Shown here one piece after another: positions 35,983-46,111 of a stretch of DNA of 64,000 nucleotides. The notes below the pieces were generated by a model, which was not told the origin of the DNA, ran no database searches, and worked only from the letters and a program-made list of their open reading frames with translations. Origin of the DNA: Clostridiales bacterium PH28_bin88. Its GTDB lineage: Bacteria; Bacillota; PH28-bin88. The translations under genes and the position numbers were made by a program. The DNA lies in the NCBI GenBank assembly GCA_000987045.1, contig LAKY01000008.1, forward strand, positions 72,312 through 136,311. The letters are read 5' to 3'. How positions within the stretch are numbered: position 1 is the stretch's first letter; the number at the start of each line of letters is the position of its first letter.

Positions 35983-36197
35983 GTGAATTTACTCCCTTTA
36001 ATCCAATCTTTTCTAGGCCGGGGACTAGATGTTACACCGTCCCGGGCCCAACTTCTATTCTTCAATAATAGCTACAATACGAAACTTCCTTGCCGTTTTT
36101 CATGTCCTTCTTCTTTTTGCCAGTTGTTAATTTCCGGGTTCTAGTGAAAACGCAACAGGACTTTTTGCCCTTCCCAACACGTTACCGGCAACCGGAT

Positions 36198-36710
36198 CTA
36201 TGACTTATCCTCACTGAGCGCCAGACCCACGCAAGAAATGACGTCTTTAAGCAGCACTAAACCCATTAACCCACTACCAATCACTACCGCGATCACAAAT
36301 GGCCATACGGGTATCAACAACGCGGCAGAAACGTCCCCTTTGAGGTACACGTTTTTTACCTGTTGGATGCCACCCCAGCACATCATAATAAACAGTAACA
36401 TCCCGACAAGGTAATTGGTGGCTTCAATCACAGCACGTACTCTTTTTGGCGCTTTCCGGATAAACATTTCCACAGAAATGTGGCCCTTCTCTATTTGTGT
36501 GTACGAAAAGCCGAAAAATACCGTTACCGCCATCATAAACTCCACCAGTTCATACGTTCCCAGGATGGGTCTGTTAAACAATAACCTCAGAATGATGTCC
36601 AGTACCATCATGAGCATCATGAGCATGAGGATACTGACACCAATGTTGTTAACACTTTTACTTAACGGGTAGACCACTCGCTCCAAACCCCGAGCGACGG
36701 CTTTTATCAC
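36198..36710 (-). CDS. dctQ: TRAP transporter small permease (DctQ)
   Basis: 170 aa from a GTG with GGGAGGA upstream; a TTG 15 nt earlier has no site. Four hydrophobic helices are seen, with the DctQ signature block of helices 1-2 (ILMLMMLMMVLDIILRLLF, then GTYELVEFMMAVTVFFGF) and a GHISVEMF loop. With DctM and DctP it forms a Na+-dependent tripartite uptake system. In this operon the cargo is probably an aromatic or hydroxy-acid precursor of pyrogallol or phloroglucinol, but the ligand is not readable from the sequence. Confidence 0.9.
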   Translation of the reverse strand: MIKAVARGLERVVYPLSKSVNNIGVSILMLMMLMMVLDIILRLLFNRPILGTYELVEFMMAVTVFFGFSYTQIEKGHISVEMFIRKAPKRVRAVIEATNYLVGMLLFIMMCWGGIQQVKNVYLKGDVSAALLIPVWPFVIAVVIGSGLMGLVLLKDVISCVGLALSEDKS

Positions 36711-36805
36711 GGCAATTCCTCCCAACTATCGTGATAGGCCGGAGGCTGTTGCACGGAAATGGGATTTCCGTTCATTACTGTGATCCGAAGGCTCATAATA
36801 GTTTT

Positions 36806-36890
36806 GCTCGGGTTTCCTGCCCGGCGCTAGTTTCCAGTATACTTTAATGAATAATCCCACCGACTTCGGGCCGTCCAGGAAAACCCGAGC
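36806..36890 (-). other. long-range inverted repeat between dctP and dctQ
   Basis: GCTCGGGTTTTCCTG at the upstream end pairs with CAGGAAACCCGAGC at the downstream end (14 pairs, one bulge), enclosing about 56 nt. No T-run follows, so it is more likely to protect the 3' end of the dctP message or attenuate into dctQ than to terminate fully. Confidence 0.55.
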
Positions 36891-36941
36891 CTCCTCTCCA
36901 CCGCTTCTCTAGTCTTTCATTCTCTGATGGCTACGACCGGT

Positions 36942-38009
36942 TTACTTTGAGTACTTGGCGATTAGCTCCCGGATTTTAGCAAGGGCAGCCTTGGCCGGCA
37001 GTCCCTTGGCTTCCTGTTCCTCTGCGTACTTTTCTGCTATACTCTTGCCCAACTCCATCCACCTAGCAGTCTCTTCCCCAGAGAGTTCGTAAAGTTCGAA
37101 GCCTTTATCCTTAAGAGCCTTTTCCGCAACCGGTTTGGCGGAATCAAACGCCTTGGCCAATAATGTGGCAGCGTACTCACCGCTGATTGAGTCAATCGCT
37201 TTCTGATCTTCGGGCGATAAACCATCCCAGACCTTTTTATTCATCACTACGAAAAATGGCCCGACGTAAAGATTGGTATCGACCACGTATTTGGAAACTT
37301 CCGTGAGCTTAAAAGCATTTACGCCCTGCCAGTCGATGGTATAACCGTCAACAACTCCTCTTTCCATAGCCTGGTAGATTTCCCCGGGAGCCATCGTCAT
37401 GGGAGAGGCTCCCAGTTCTTTCAACAGCAGCATTGGTCCCCCGCCGGGGCTACGCAGTTTAAGTCCCTTCATGTCGGCCGCAGTGGCTACTTTCTTTTTA
37501 TTCAGGCCAATGGGAGTCGCCGTGTGCGTGTGGAGCGTAATCACGTGAACGTCAGCATATTCTTTTTTCAAATAATCTGTGCTGGAATACAGTTCCCAGA
37601 GGATCTTGCTACCCATTTCCGCCGAGTCGATCCCCATCATCGGCATTCCCACCAAATCGGTCATGGGGAAGCGCCCCGGGTATAAGCCCACAAAGCTCCA
37701 AGCAATATCCGCAACACCGTTTACAACCATGTCGTAGGCAGTGTTGGCGGGTCCGAGCGTGGCCGCGGGGTACACCGTCACTTTCACCCTGCCGTCAGTC
37801 TTCTCCCCAACCAGTTTAGCCCACTGCTCCATGGCAGCGGCAAAGGCGCTGGTGGGGGGGTCGTGATGGTGCAACTTCAATTCCACAACCTTAGCTTCTT
37901 TAGCAGTATCCTTGGGAGTCTCTACCTGCTTTCCGCCACACCCGCCGATCATAAAGCTGAGTAACGTCAGGATTAACACGAGTGATACCAACTGCTTGTT
38001 CAGTTTCAT
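36942..38009 (-). CDS. dctP: TRAP transporter substrate-binding lipoprotein (DctP)
   Basis: 355 aa from the internal ATG that begins the signal peptide; the longer open frame adds 26 hydrophilic residues. The lipoprotein signal is clear: a KLNK start, a hydrophobic stretch, and the lipobox MIGGC with the lipidated Cys followed by GGK. The mature part has DctP features: ELKLHHHDPPTSAFAAAMEQ, KVTVYPAATLGP, and LKLRSPGGGPMLLLKELGA containing the conserved ligand-binding Arg. It catches the solute outside the membrane for DctQM. The gene lies after dctM, and a long hairpin separates it from dctQ. Confidence 0.92.
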   Translation of the reverse strand: MKLNKQLVSLVLILTLLSFMIGGCGGKQVETPKDTAKEAKVVELKLHHHDPPTSAFAAAMEQWAKLVGEKTDGRVKVTVYPAATLGPANTAYDMVVNGVADIAWSFVGLYPGRFPMTDLVGMPMMGIDSAEMGSKILWELYSSTDYLKKEYADVHVITLHTHTATPIGLNKKKVATAADMKGLKLRSPGGGPMLLLKELGASPMTMAPGEIYQAMERGVVDGYTIDWQGVNAFKLTEVSKYVVDTNLYVGPFFVVMNKKVWDGLSPEDQKAIDSISGEYAATLLAKAFDSAKPVAEKALKDKGFELYELSGEETARWMELGKSIAEKYAEEQEAKGLPAKAALAKIRELIAKYSK

Positions 38010-38132
38010 CAACCTCAATATGCCTCCTTTCTTTTCTGGGCGCCCAGACACTTCTTGAATCTCCTCTCCTGTACTATTCCCTATCACTCTATCCCATGCA
38101 CCAGTCCCTCACCTCCCTGGTAAGTCCCCTCC

Positions 38133-39434
38133 TTACCTCATGATATTGGGCAGAAACAATGCTAACTGCGGCACCGCGATCAGGATAGCTAGGAAAACCA
38201 TAATTGCTAGCCAGAAAGGTATAACCCCTTTAAATATGGTGTCGAGCGGAACATCCTTCGCAACGCCGCCTATTACATACACATTCATGCCTACCGGCGG
38301 AGTAATTAACGCCTGCTCCATCACAACTACCATAATTACCCCGAACCAGATAGGGTCAAAGCCAAGGGAGGTAATCACGGGGTAAAAGATCGGCACCGTT
38401 AGCAGGATCATTGCCAACGCATCCATAATACATCCCAGGATAATGTATACAATCAGGATGCTGATAAGAATTAGGGTTGAAGGCACCGGTAAGGTAGAGA
38501 TGAATTCAGCCAGGGATGTAGCTATTTTAGTTACCGTCAAGAAATAGCCGAAGATGTAGGCGCCGATGAGGATAACAAAGATCATTGCGGTGGTGCGACC
38601 TGTACCCAGCAGGCAGTCCTTCAGCGTTTCCCAGGTAAGCTTACCCCGGAAGGCCAAAAACAGGAAGGCACCAAACGCACCTACTGCCGCAGCCTCGGTA
38701 GCCGTAAAGAGACCCACAAACATGCCACCGATTACTACTAAAAATAGCGTCAAGATGCCCCACACGTCTTTAAGAGCCTTAATTTTTTCAGAAAAACTGA
38801 CTTTGGGTCCTGCCGGGCCCTTGCTGGGATCATTACGTACCACCAGGTAAATAGCAATCATGTATAGGAGGGTGAGCACCACTCCCGGGACAACCCCCGC
38901 CAGCAAGAGCTTCCCAATAGAGTTTTCCGTGATTATACCGTAAATCACAAATCCGACACTTGGTGGAATGAGTATTCCCAGTGTACCGCCCGCCGCAATG
39001 GACCCCGTCGCGAGAGACGGATGATAGTTATACTTTTTCATCTCCGGCAGGGCTACCGTACCCATGGTAGCAGCCGTTGCCGGACTGGAACCACAGATCG
39101 CCGCGAAACCTGCACATCCTCCAATAGTAGCCATAGCCAGTCCTCCTGGCAGATGCCCCAACCACCGATAACAGACAAAATAAAGTTCCCGGCTAAGACC
39201 CGAGCTGAAGGCAAATTGGCCCATTAGTACAAAGAGAGGTACAACACTTAAGGCATAGTTAGCCGCAGACGAATATGGCACCGTTTTCAACAAGCCCACG
39301 GCCGCATCCCAACTTACCACATAGGCAAAGCCTACAAAACCTACCACAGCCATGGCTACCCCAATAGACATGCCCAAGGCCATTAGCACAAACATAACAA
39401 ATACCCCAACTACTCCCACTACTAGCGGATCCAT
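38133..39434 (-). CDS. dctM: TRAP transporter large permease (DctM)
   Basis: 433 aa, about twelve hydrophobic segments, the normal size for DctM. Family blocks include CAGFAAICGSSPATAATMG, GSIAAGGTLGILIPPSVGFV and LITPPVGMNVYVI. It is the first gene of the catabolic operon, with an AAGGTGGTG site and a ~155-nt leader from the predicted sigma-54 promoter. Placement of the transporter first is consistent with an inducible uptake-and-degradation operon. Confidence 0.95.
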   Translation of the reverse strand: MDPLVVGVVGVFVMFVLMALGMSIGVAMAVVGFVGFAYVVSWDAAVGLLKTVPYSSAANYALSVVPLFVLMGQFAFSSGLSRELYFVCYRWLGHLPGGLAMATIGGCAGFAAICGSSPATAATMGTVALPEMKKYNYHPSLATGSIAAGGTLGILIPPSVGFVIYGIITENSIGKLLLAGVVPGVVLTLLYMIAIYLVVRNDPSKGPAGPKVSFSEKIKALKDVWGILTLFLVVIGGMFVGLFTATEAAAVGAFGAFLFLAFRGKLTWETLKDCLLGTGRTTAMIFVILIGAYIFGYFLTVTKIATSLAEFISTLPVPSTLILISILIVYIILGCIMDALAMILLTVPIFYPVITSLGFDPIWFGVIMVVVMEQALITPPVGMNVYVIGGVAKDVPLDTIFKGVIPFWLAIMVFLAILIAVPQLALFLPNIMR

Positions 39435-39588
39435 TCAATCACCACCTTTAAAAAATATCGAATTACTCAACGCATATTTCTTCGACCAATATGTATCGCC
39501 TTAAGCATGACCAATTGAGCCACACAACCCTCCTTTTATCCCCTTGAGTCTCCCCCGTTCAGTCACAGCGCTTATGCAAATGGAAATA

Positions 39589-39604
39589 TGCAAGATGCAT
39601 GCCA
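39589..39604 (-). promoter_or_regulatory. sigma-54 promoter of the catabolic operon
   Basis: The minus strand reads TGGCATGCATCTTGCA, matching the consensus TGGCAyG-N4-TTGCA at every fixed position. It is oriented toward dctM, with the predicted start site near 39577 and an adjacent sigma-54 activator gene upstream. Confidence 0.85.
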
Positions 39605-39742
39605 TCTTAAAGCCCAGAAAAATACCGCGTGTTTTTTCCGAAAAAACAGGGTTTTTCAGATTGTTTATTGTAGGTTTAGATTCCCCCTTCTTAGAAAATA
39701 TTTTATTTTGTTAACAAGGTTTGTTTCCATAACTTAACACGA

Positions 39743-39767
39743 AGGGCTGGTGCATAACACCAGCCCT
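39743..39767. promoter_or_regulatory. palindrome, candidate activator (enhancer) site
   Basis: Perfect 10-bp arms AGGGCTGGTG / CACCAGCCCT with a 5-nt centre, about 150 bp upstream of the -24 element, the usual distance for a sigma-54 activator site. It also lies 140 bp past the activator gene's stop, so a terminator is possible, but no T-run follows. Confidence 0.6.
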
Positions 39768-39907
39768 GCAAAAAGCTAAGGTCATATGAACTGAGTAAAA
39801 TGCCGGGAACAGTCTCGATGTTTCTTTAAGGACAAATAAGGAATACCCCCAAATTACAAATATGCCCGGGCCTTGGTCGAACAGGCATAACTGGTTTAGT
39901 TACAGGA

Positions 39908-41848
39908 TCAGTTTACGGCTCCCTCTGCTTTTTTTAGTTTCTTCCATAGCGTAGTCCGGCTAACACCAAGGATTCTAGCAAGCTCTGACTTGCCATCAGG
40001 GAAAAGGCTTTTAGCCTTGAGCAGGATCTGCCTCTCCATATCATCAAAACTGGCAAGTTTCACATTAATTTCGCACTGGCTACCCGTTGTTTTTGGCTGA
40101 ATGTTTTCGGACGTACCTGCCAGTAGAGAACGCAGGGTCGCCGCCGACCGGGGGTCAACCTCCCCAAGGGCTAAATACCTTTCAACAAAGTTCTGCAATT
40201 CGCGAACGTTGCCAGGCCAATCATAAGCTTTCAATTCCTTCAACACCTCAGGCGGGAGGTCTGGCGCCACAGTGCGTAGAATTTCCGATGACTTGTTAAT
40301 GAAAAAAGTAAACAACCCCGGTACATCCTCCAACCTCTCCCTCAGTGGCGGAACTTTCAAGTTCAACACATTAAGACGGTAAAATAGATCCTGGCGGAAC
40401 TTACCTTCGTCCACGGCCTCACGCAAGTCGCGGTTAGTGGCGGCGATCACGCGTACATCGATCGGTATCAGCCTGTCGCCCCCGATGTGCATAATCTCCC
40501 GTTCCTGCAAAACGCGCAGTAAACGTGCCTGCAGGTGGATACTTATTTCTCCAACCTCATCGAGGAAAATTGTGCCGCCGTGGGCCAGTTCAAATAACCC
40601 CAGCTTGCCGCCCTTTTTCGCCCCGGTAAAAGCACCCTCCTCGTAGCCGAAAAGCTCACTTTCTAGCAGGGTCTCGGGTAGAGTGGCGCAGTTGACGGCA
40701 ACGAAGGGACCTTCACGGCGCCTACTCTCATTATGAATACTGTGGGCAAAAAGTTCTTTTCCTGTGCCGCTCTCACCTGTAATGAGCACCGCGCCCTCTG
40801 ACCGCGCATACTTCCGCGCTTCGTCAACAGCACGCCGGATGGCCGCCGACTTACCAACAATGTCTGTAAAATTAAACTTTGCCACTAACCCCTTGTTATT
40901 GAGTTCCTTCCGGATCCCTTCCTCGATCTTGCGAATACGGTCAGCCGCCTGAAACGTGACCACAGTACCTGTTTCTAACCCTGCTACATGCATGCGATTG
41001 CGGTTTACCACCAGCAGGACACCGTTAGCGTTGACCAGTTCACTGGTAGTCTCCACGCCCTCTCCGTAAATCCGTCTAATTGCCTCCTCCGGAGAAAATT
41101 CTGTGACATTCCGGTCTATCACAGCAGCAGCCTTTACATGAAGTGATTTTTCCGCCGCTGGATTGCATAAGCTAATGGTACCGTTTTCATCAAATACCAG
41201 GATGCCGTCGCGTACGTTATTCAAGACCGTGGTCAATTTCAGCCTTTCCTTGTGGTCATTACGGCGCACCTGTACCATATTGCATGCCTGCTTGAGAGCT
41301 TCTTTTAGACTCTCCTTATTGCAGCGCACCAGTACAGTCTGAAACCCCATTTCCGATGCCATCTCAACAATGGGTACCGCGCTACCGACAACTGTCTCAA
41401 CTCCCAGTTGTAACGCTTCCTGAAGCTTCTGCTTTATTTCAATATCGTTGCGATATAGGAGTACTGTAAAATCCCTACCTAAAACCCTTTTAATCATCTC
41501 AAAATCGAGCTTAGGCTGACGGTAGGCGTTGTCGACAACCGCGATAGAACCTGAACTCATCTGACAAGCATTGTAGATGGCTTCTACCATATCAATGTTC
41601 GTAATGTTCACCATGACAACCGGCATCTTCAGGTTTTGCCGCATGAGCATGTTGGCGGCCATTCCTCGTGCCAGCACTACTTCAATCAGTCCTTCTCTTT
41701 CCCACCTGCGGGCAAACTCGACAACCTCCCCTAGCAGCGCTTCCTGTATGTGGACGGGGACTCCGATCTCCTCTGCAGCTTCCATGGCAAGTTGAGTATA
41801 TTCATGGTAGGGTGAGAAGATGCCAATTTCTGTTTTCCTCTGATTCAA
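39908..41848 (-). CDS. PrpR-type sigma-54-dependent transcriptional activator
   Basis: 646 aa from a TTG with GGAGGGAGG upstream. Residues ~10-190 match the PrpR/propionate-catabolism activator sensor domain ([30 protein letters not shown]). A PAS domain follows (~205-310), then the AAA+ domain with Walker A GESGTGKE (358-365) and the sigma-54 contact loop GAFTGA (405-410). A Fis-type helix-turn-helix ends the protein ([20 protein letters not shown]). It is the obvious regulator of the downstream operon, which has a -24/-12 promoter. The inducer is unknown, probably a trihydroxybenzene or a pathway intermediate. Confidence 0.93.
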   Translation of the reverse strand: MNQRKTEIGIFSPYHEYTQLAMEAAEEIGVPVHIQEALLGEVVEFARRWEREGLIEVVLARGMAANMLMRQNLKMPVVMVNITNIDMVEAIYNACQMSSGSIAVVDNAYRQPKLDFEMIKRVLGRDFTVLLYRNDIEIKQKLQEALQLGVETVVGSAVPIVEMASEMGFQTVLVRCNKESLKEALKQACNMVQVRRNDHKERLKLTTVLNNVRDGILVFDENGTISLCNPAAEKSLHVKAAAVIDRNVTEFSPEEAIRRIYGEGVETTSELVNANGVLLVVNRNRMHVAGLETGTVVTFQAADRIRKIEEGIRKELNNKGLVAKFNFTDIVGKSAAIRRAVDEARKYARSEGAVLITGESGTGKELFAHSIHNESRRREGPFVAVNCATLPETLLESELFGYEEGAFTGAKKGGKLGLFELAHGGTIFLDEVGEISIHLQARLLRVLQEREIMHIGGDRLIPIDVRVIAATNRDLREAVDEGKFRQDLFYRLNVLNLKVPPLRERLEDVPGLFTFFINKSSEILRTVAPDLPPEVLKELKAYDWPGNVRELQNFVERYLALGEVDPRSAATLRSLLAGTSENIQPKTTGSQCEINVKLASFDDMERQILLKAKSLFPDGKSELARILGVSRTTLWKKLKKAEGAVN

Positions 41849-41942
41849 GGTACCTCCCTCCTCCTTATCTTCACTGCTAGCTCACAACGTTGATATTAAG
41901 GCTGATAATAAGCTTTCTCCTCTGGAAGTTCACCAAAACATT

Positions 41943-41971
41943 GTTATACCCGCAATCATAAAAATCAGTAA
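41943..41971 (-). promoter_or_regulatory. possible sigma-A promoter of the activator gene
   Basis: TTACTG, 17 nt, TATAAC on the minus strand about 95 nt before the activator start. Only a moderate match. The 41849-42026 interval holds nothing else that I recognise. Confidence 0.45.
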
Positions 41972-42026
41972 TGGCCCCATCTAATCTTCGTTACTCATTG
42001 TCGTTTTCCCTCTAAAATAATGTGCT

Positions 42027-42055
42027 GGAAAAAAACCCCGGCATTCCTGCCAGGG
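42027..42055 (-). terminator. Rho-independent terminator of the ispD-ispF-gltX block
   Basis: CCCTGGCA-GGAA-TGCCGGGG followed by seven T on the minus strand, about 105 nt past the gltX stop. It insulates the housekeeping block from the activator gene. Confidence 0.9.
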
Positions 42056-42161
42056 TAAGTTCGCTCTCTCCCTAATCCACTACTCGGTGGCCAGGACAAG
42101 GCAATTACTGAACGTAAGATAGTATAGCCAAGCCGTATTGGATCCGGTAAGGTGTTGTTGG

Positions 42162-43616
42162 TTACATCTTACCCAGGGCGGCATTCACCCTGTTAAGCAC
42201 CCGCTCCCGGCCCAGGATGGGGATGATATCGTGCAGTTCGGGGCCGTGCACCTGGCCGGTCACCGCGGCCCGGACGGGCATGAACACCTGGCGCCCGCCA
42301 ATTTTTAGTTCCTTGGTGATTGATTTCAACAGCGCCTTCACCCCGTCCGGCTCAAGGGCCTCAGCAGCCGTGAGTTTCTCCCGGAAAAGTTCCAGCACCC
42401 GGGGCACCTGCTCTTCGCCCAGCACCTCAGCCGCCTCCGGGTCGATCTCCACCTCGTCAGCAAAGAATAAAGGCGCGAACTCTGTTATCTGCGACATGTG
42501 GGTTAAGTACCGCTGGACAGCAGCCACCACCTGCTCCACCTTCCGCCGTGTCTCGAGAGTTACATCCACAGGAACATGCCCTGCCGCCTGCAGGTGGGGG
42601 ATGGCCATCTCCGCCAGCCGCTCTACCGGGGTCATGCGGATGTAGTAGCCGTTGATCCAATCCAGTTTATCCATGTCAAAAACCGCCGGGTTTTTTGCCA
42701 CCCGTTCAAGAGAAAATTCCTTGATCAGTTCATCCATACCGAAGATCTCCTGCTCACCCTCGGGCGCCCACCCCAGCAAAGCGAGAAAATTCACCAGCGC
42801 CTCCGGCAAATAACCCAGTTCCTGGTACTGCACCACGGAAGTGGCGCCATGCCGTTTGGACATCTTGGTACGGTCCTTCCCCAGGATCAACGAGATGTGG
42901 GCAAAACGGGGCACGGGCAGCCCCAGTGCCTGGTAGATCAATAGCTGCCGGGGTGTATTGGAAAGGTGTTCCTCGGCCCGGATGACATGGGAAACCCGCA
43001 TGGCAGCGTCGTCCACCACCACCGCGAAGTTGTAAGTGGGAATGCCGTCGGACTTGACGATGACAAAGTCGCCGATCCCGTCGGTTTCGAAAGAAACCTG
43101 GCCCCTGACCATGTCGTCCACCGTCACCGTCCGCCCTTCCGGTACCCTGAACCTGATCACCGGCCGGCGGCCCTGCCTTTCTAACTCCTGGCGCTCGCCG
43201 GGCGTCAGGTCCCGGCACTTGCCCAGATACCGGGGTAGATCCCCCCTGGCCATGAGTTCCTGGCGTTCCGCTTCCAGTTCCTCCTCGGTACAATAGCAGC
43301 AGTAGCCGTGGCCGGCGGCCAACAGCCTGTCCACGTACTGCCGGTAGATATCCAACCGTTCGGTTTGCCGGTAAGGTGCATACGGCCCCCCCTTGTCCGG
43401 CCCCTCGTCCCAGTCGATGCCCAGCCAGCGCAGCGAGGCCATGATGTTTTCTTCTGATTCGCGGCTGGAACGCTCCAGGTCCGTATCCTCCACCCGCAGG
43501 ATCAAGCTGCCTCCGAACTTCCTGGCGAGCAGGAAGTTGAACAGGGCCGACCTGGCGCCCCCGATATGCAACGGGCCCGTCGGGCTGGGCGCGAAGCGTA
43601 CTCTTACCTGTTCCAA
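42162..43616 (-). CDS. gltX: glutamyl-tRNA synthetase
   Basis: 484 aa from a TTG with AGGAGGG upstream. Class I signatures [13 protein letters not shown] (HIGG at 17-20) and TKMSKRHGA are intact, and the length is standard. It charges tRNA-Glu, and in organisms with GatCAB also tRNA-Gln for later amidation. A zinc-type [11 protein letters not shown] stretch near residue 107 is present. It lies 24 nt after ispF in the conserved yacL-ispD-ispF-gltX order. Confidence 0.97.
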   Translation of the reverse strand: MEQVRVRFAPSPTGPLHIGGARSALFNFLLARKFGGSLILRVEDTDLERSSRESEENIMASLRWLGIDWDEGPDKGGPYAPYRQTERLDIYRQYVDRLLAAGHGYCCYCTEEELEAERQELMARGDLPRYLGKCRDLTPGERQELERQGRRPVIRFRVPEGRTVTVDDMVRGQVSFETDGIGDFVIVKSDGIPTYNFAVVVDDAAMRVSHVIRAEEHLSNTPRQLLIYQALGLPVPRFAHISLILGKDRTKMSKRHGATSVVQYQELGYLPEALVNFLALLGWAPEGEQEIFGMDELIKEFSLERVAKNPAVFDMDKLDWINGYYIRMTPVERLAEMAIPHLQAAGHVPVDVTLETRRKVEQVVAAVQRYLTHMSQITEFAPLFFADEVEIDPEAAEVLGEEQVPRVLELFREKLTAAEALEPDGVKALLKSITKELKIGGRQVFMPVRAAVTGQVHGPELHDIIPILGRERVLNRVNAALGKM

Positions 43617-43640
43617 TCTTCAACCCTCCTGACGACTGAA

Positions 43641-44165
43641 TTATAGCACGTCGATTTCTCCCGGCGCAAGTTTCGAGGGTATTGCATTGACCCTTTGAGG
43701 AACCAGCAGCACTACCGCCTGGGCGGCAATCCCCTCGCCGCGGCCGGTAAAACCCAACCCTTCGGTGGTGGTGGCCTTGACATTCACCGCCGGCAAGGCC
43801 GTACCCAGAACCTCCGCCAGCCGCCGCCGCATATCATCGATGTAGGGGGCCAGTTTGGGGCGCTGGGCGATGATTGTCATGTCCGCATTCCCCACCCGGA
43901 ACCCTTCCTGCCGCACCAATCCCATCACCCGTTCCAGGAGCAAAAGGCTGTCGATGCCCTTGTACCCGGGATCAGTATCCGGAAAATGCCTGCCGATGTC
44001 TCCGGCGGCAATGGCTCCCAGCAAGGCGTCCATCAGAGCGTGCACCAGCACATCGGCGTCGGAGTGCCCGGCCAGCCCTTTTTCAAAGGGTATCCGCACC
44101 CCGCCCAGCACCAGGGCGCGCCCGGTTTCCAGCCGGTGCACGTCGAAACCCGTCCCTACCCGCAT
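43641..44165 (-). CDS. ispF: 2-C-methyl-D-erythritol 2,4-cyclodiphosphate synthase
   Basis: 174 aa. Starts [11 protein letters not shown], with the metal-binding Asp and His (DVH at 8-10), then [19 protein letters not shown] and [12 protein letters not shown], and the C-terminal [20 protein letters not shown]. It forms the cyclic diphosphate in the MEP isoprenoid pathway. A slightly long C-terminus follows the usual end. It overlaps ispD by 10 nt. Confidence 0.97.
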   Translation of the reverse strand: MRVGTGFDVHRLETGRALVLGGVRIPFEKGLAGHSDADVLVHALMDALLGAIAAGDIGRHFPDTDPGYKGIDSLLLLERVMGLVRQEGFRVGNADMTIIAQRPKLAPYIDDMRRRLAEVLGTALPAVNVKATTTEGLGFTGRGEGIAAQAVVLLVPQRVNAIPSKLAPGEIDVL

Positions 44166-44860
44166 GCTTCCCTTCGCCTCCTCAAAATTGCTTCCGCCAG
44201 CACCAGGTCCTCCGGGGTGGTAACTTTCAGGTTCTCGTAGTCCCCCATGACCACCTTCACGGGATAGCCGGCCAGCTCCATGACCATGGCGTCGTCAGTG
44301 ACCACCACCCCCTTTGCCCGCACCTGCCGGTAAGCCTCCTTCAAGGCCGGCAAGCGGAAGGCCTGGGGGGTCTGGGCGGCCCAGAGGTGCCGGCGCTCCG
44401 GCGTGCTGACCACCATGCCCGTTTCATCCGCTACCTTGATGGTGTCTTTGACCGGGACCGCCGCCAGCGCGCCCCCGCAGCCACTGGCAGCCTCCACAGT
44501 TTTCCGCAGTAACTCCGACGTAAAAAGTGGCCGCGCACCGTCGTGCACGACCACCAGTTGACAGTCACCGGGAACCGCCTGCAGGCCGTGAAATACCGAG
44601 TCCACCCGTTCCGCCCCACCGGCTACCAGGCGGGTAACCTTGGTCAATCCGAAGGGATTGATTACCCATTCGCGGCAGATTTGCTCTTCACCAGGGGCGA
44701 CCACCAGCACCACCCGCCGGACGTCGGGAATGCGCTCAAAAACGTCCAGGGTGTGGGCGAGCACCGGGCGTCCCGCCAGTTCCAGGTAGACCTTATTCAT
44801 GCCGGCAGCCATCCGGTGTCCTTTTCCTGCAGCCACCACCACGGCGGTTATGTCATCCAT
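44156..44860 (-). CDS. ispD: 2-C-methyl-D-erythritol 4-phosphate cytidylyltransferase
   Basis: 234 aa. Nucleotide-binding start [20 protein letters not shown], then [10 protein letters not shown] and [20 protein letters not shown] and [14 protein letters not shown] are all IspD blocks. It makes CDP-methylerythritol in the MEP pathway. The start overlaps the yacL end by 13 nt and the gene is coupled to ispF. Confidence 0.97.
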   Translation of the reverse strand: MDDITAVVVAAGKGHRMAAGMNKVYLELAGRPVLAHTLDVFERIPDVRRVVLVVAPGEEQICREWVINPFGLTKVTRLVAGGAERVDSVFHGLQAVPGDCQLVVVHDGARPLFTSELLRKTVEAASGCGGALAAVPVKDTIKVADETGMVVSTPERRHLWAAQTPQAFRLPALKEAYRQVRAKGVVVTDDAMVMELAGYPVKVVMGDYENLKVTTPEDLVLAEAILRRRREACG

Positions 44861-45990
44861 TGATACTCACCTCGATCCACCTGGTGGTGGTGGGAGTTTC
44901 CCAGTTTTTTCTCGTAGACCTTCGGCCTGGCAAAGATCATCCGTCCCGCGGCGGTTTGCAAGACACTGGTGACCATTACCGAAATGGTCTGGCCGATAAA
45001 CCGTTTGCCGTTCTCCACCACAATCATGGTCCCGTCATCCAGGTACCCCACGCCTTGCCCCACTTCCTTGCCGTCCTTGATCACCTGGACCTGCATCTCC
45101 TCACCGGGCAGTACGACGGGTTTCACCGCGTTGGCCAGTTCGTTGATGTTCAGCACCTTCACGCCCTGGAGTTCCGCCACCTTGTTGAGGTTGTAGTCGT
45201 TGGTGATCACCTGGGCATCCAGCTTCTGGGCTAACCGCACCAGCTTGCTGTCCACCTCAACCAGGTCCTCGAAGTCCTGTTCATAGATCTTCACCATGAC
45301 ATCCAGTTCCTTGCGGATCTTATTCAGAATGTCCAGTCCCCGCCTACCCCGGTTGCGCTTCAGGAGATCGGAAGAATCCGCGATGTGCCGGAGTTCCTCC
45401 AGCACGAAACCAGGAATGAGCAACGTACCGTCGATGAACCCGCTCTTACAGATATCAGCGATCCGCCCGTCAATAATCACACTGGTATCCAGGATTTTAT
45501 AACGGGCTTTCGGTTCGCCTTTAACCGTTTTCTCCTTGTCCTTGCCTATCCGCTGAAAAAAGGAAAACAGCGAAAGCAAATCATCCTTTTTCTTGGAACC
45601 GAAACTCCACCCCAGATACCCGAGGACTAAACTCGCGCCAATGGGAAGGTACGGCCCCACATAGGGCAGCCGGAAAAAGGAAGCACCAAATAAGTTGGCG
45701 ATTATAAGTCCGAGAATTAAACCTATGGCCCCGCCGATGATGTCCTGGGTAGGTGTCTTGTACAACCTGGCCTCCAACCACTTGGTAGCCTGCACCACCG
45801 CGGTAATGAGCCAGGGAGCCAGGCTGTACCCGGCCAGTGCTGTGATGACCACTGCCAGGCCGATAATAGACCACCTGACCTGTTCGCTGGGCAACACCCC
45901 GCTCCAGACAGCGGTTACGGTGTTCGCCAGGGTAAACCCCCCCACTGCTGCCACCGCCATGATCAATAGTCGGACAATCCGAAAGATCAT
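44848..45990 (-). CDS. yacL: PIN/TRAM-domain membrane protein YacL
   Basis: 380 aa from the ATG with AAAGGAGGTG eight bases upstream; the longer open frame includes that site. The N-terminus has four hydrophobic helices (to about residue 120), followed by a PIN nuclease domain with [16 protein letters not shown] and [28 protein letters not shown], then a TRAM domain ([20 protein letters not shown]). Family proteins are predicted membrane-anchored RNases of unknown target. The neighbours carD and ispD match the usual Firmicute arrangement. Confidence 0.92.
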   Translation of the reverse strand: MIFRIVRLLIMAVAAVGGFTLANTVTAVWSGVLPSEQVRWSIIGLAVVITALAGYSLAPWLITAVVQATKWLEARLYKTPTQDIIGGAIGLILGLIIANLFGASFFRLPYVGPYLPIGASLVLGYLGWSFGSKKKDDLLSLFSFFQRIGKDKEKTVKGEPKARYKILDTSVIIDGRIADICKSGFIDGTLLIPGFVLEELRHIADSSDLLKRNRGRRGLDILNKIRKELDVMVKIYEQDFEDLVEVDSKLVRLAQKLDAQVITNDYNLNKVAELQGVKVLNINELANAVKPVVLPGEEMQVQVIKDGKEVGQGVGYLDDGTMIVVENGKRFIGQTISVMVTSVLQTAAGRMIFARPKVYEKKLGNSHHHQVDRGEYQWMT

Positions 45991-46081
45991 TTCTTCACCT
46001 CCTTTCACTATTCTAACAGATCCACTTTACCATTATACAGTTAACTGGAAAATGCTGCAACGGAGAAAGAGTGAAAAAGCC

Positions 46082-46108
46082 AAAAGAAAAAGGAACCGGA
46101 GTTCCTTC
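46082..46108 (-). terminator. terminator after carD
   Basis: AAGGAAC-TCCG-GTTCCTT followed by TTTCTTTT on the minus strand, starting 4 nt past the carD stop. Confidence 0.7.
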
Positions 46109-46111
46109 GTG

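Larger units (their letters stand above)
39435..39907. other. control region between the sigma-54 activator and the catabolic operon
   Basis: A 473-bp gene-free stretch holding the -24/-12 promoter (39589-39604), a 17-bp AT-rich hairpin just upstream of it (GTTTTTTCCGAAAAAAC, 39631-39647) and a perfect palindrome (39743-39767). It is clearly more AT-rich than the flanking genes, as expected for a region that must bend to bring the enhancer to the promoter. Confidence 0.7.

Noticed and set aside
39743..39767. Terminator of the sigma-54 activator gene
   Set aside because: The palindrome lies 140 nt past the stop and is not followed by T's; enhancer distance from the -24/-12 promoter fits better. 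Not fully excluded.
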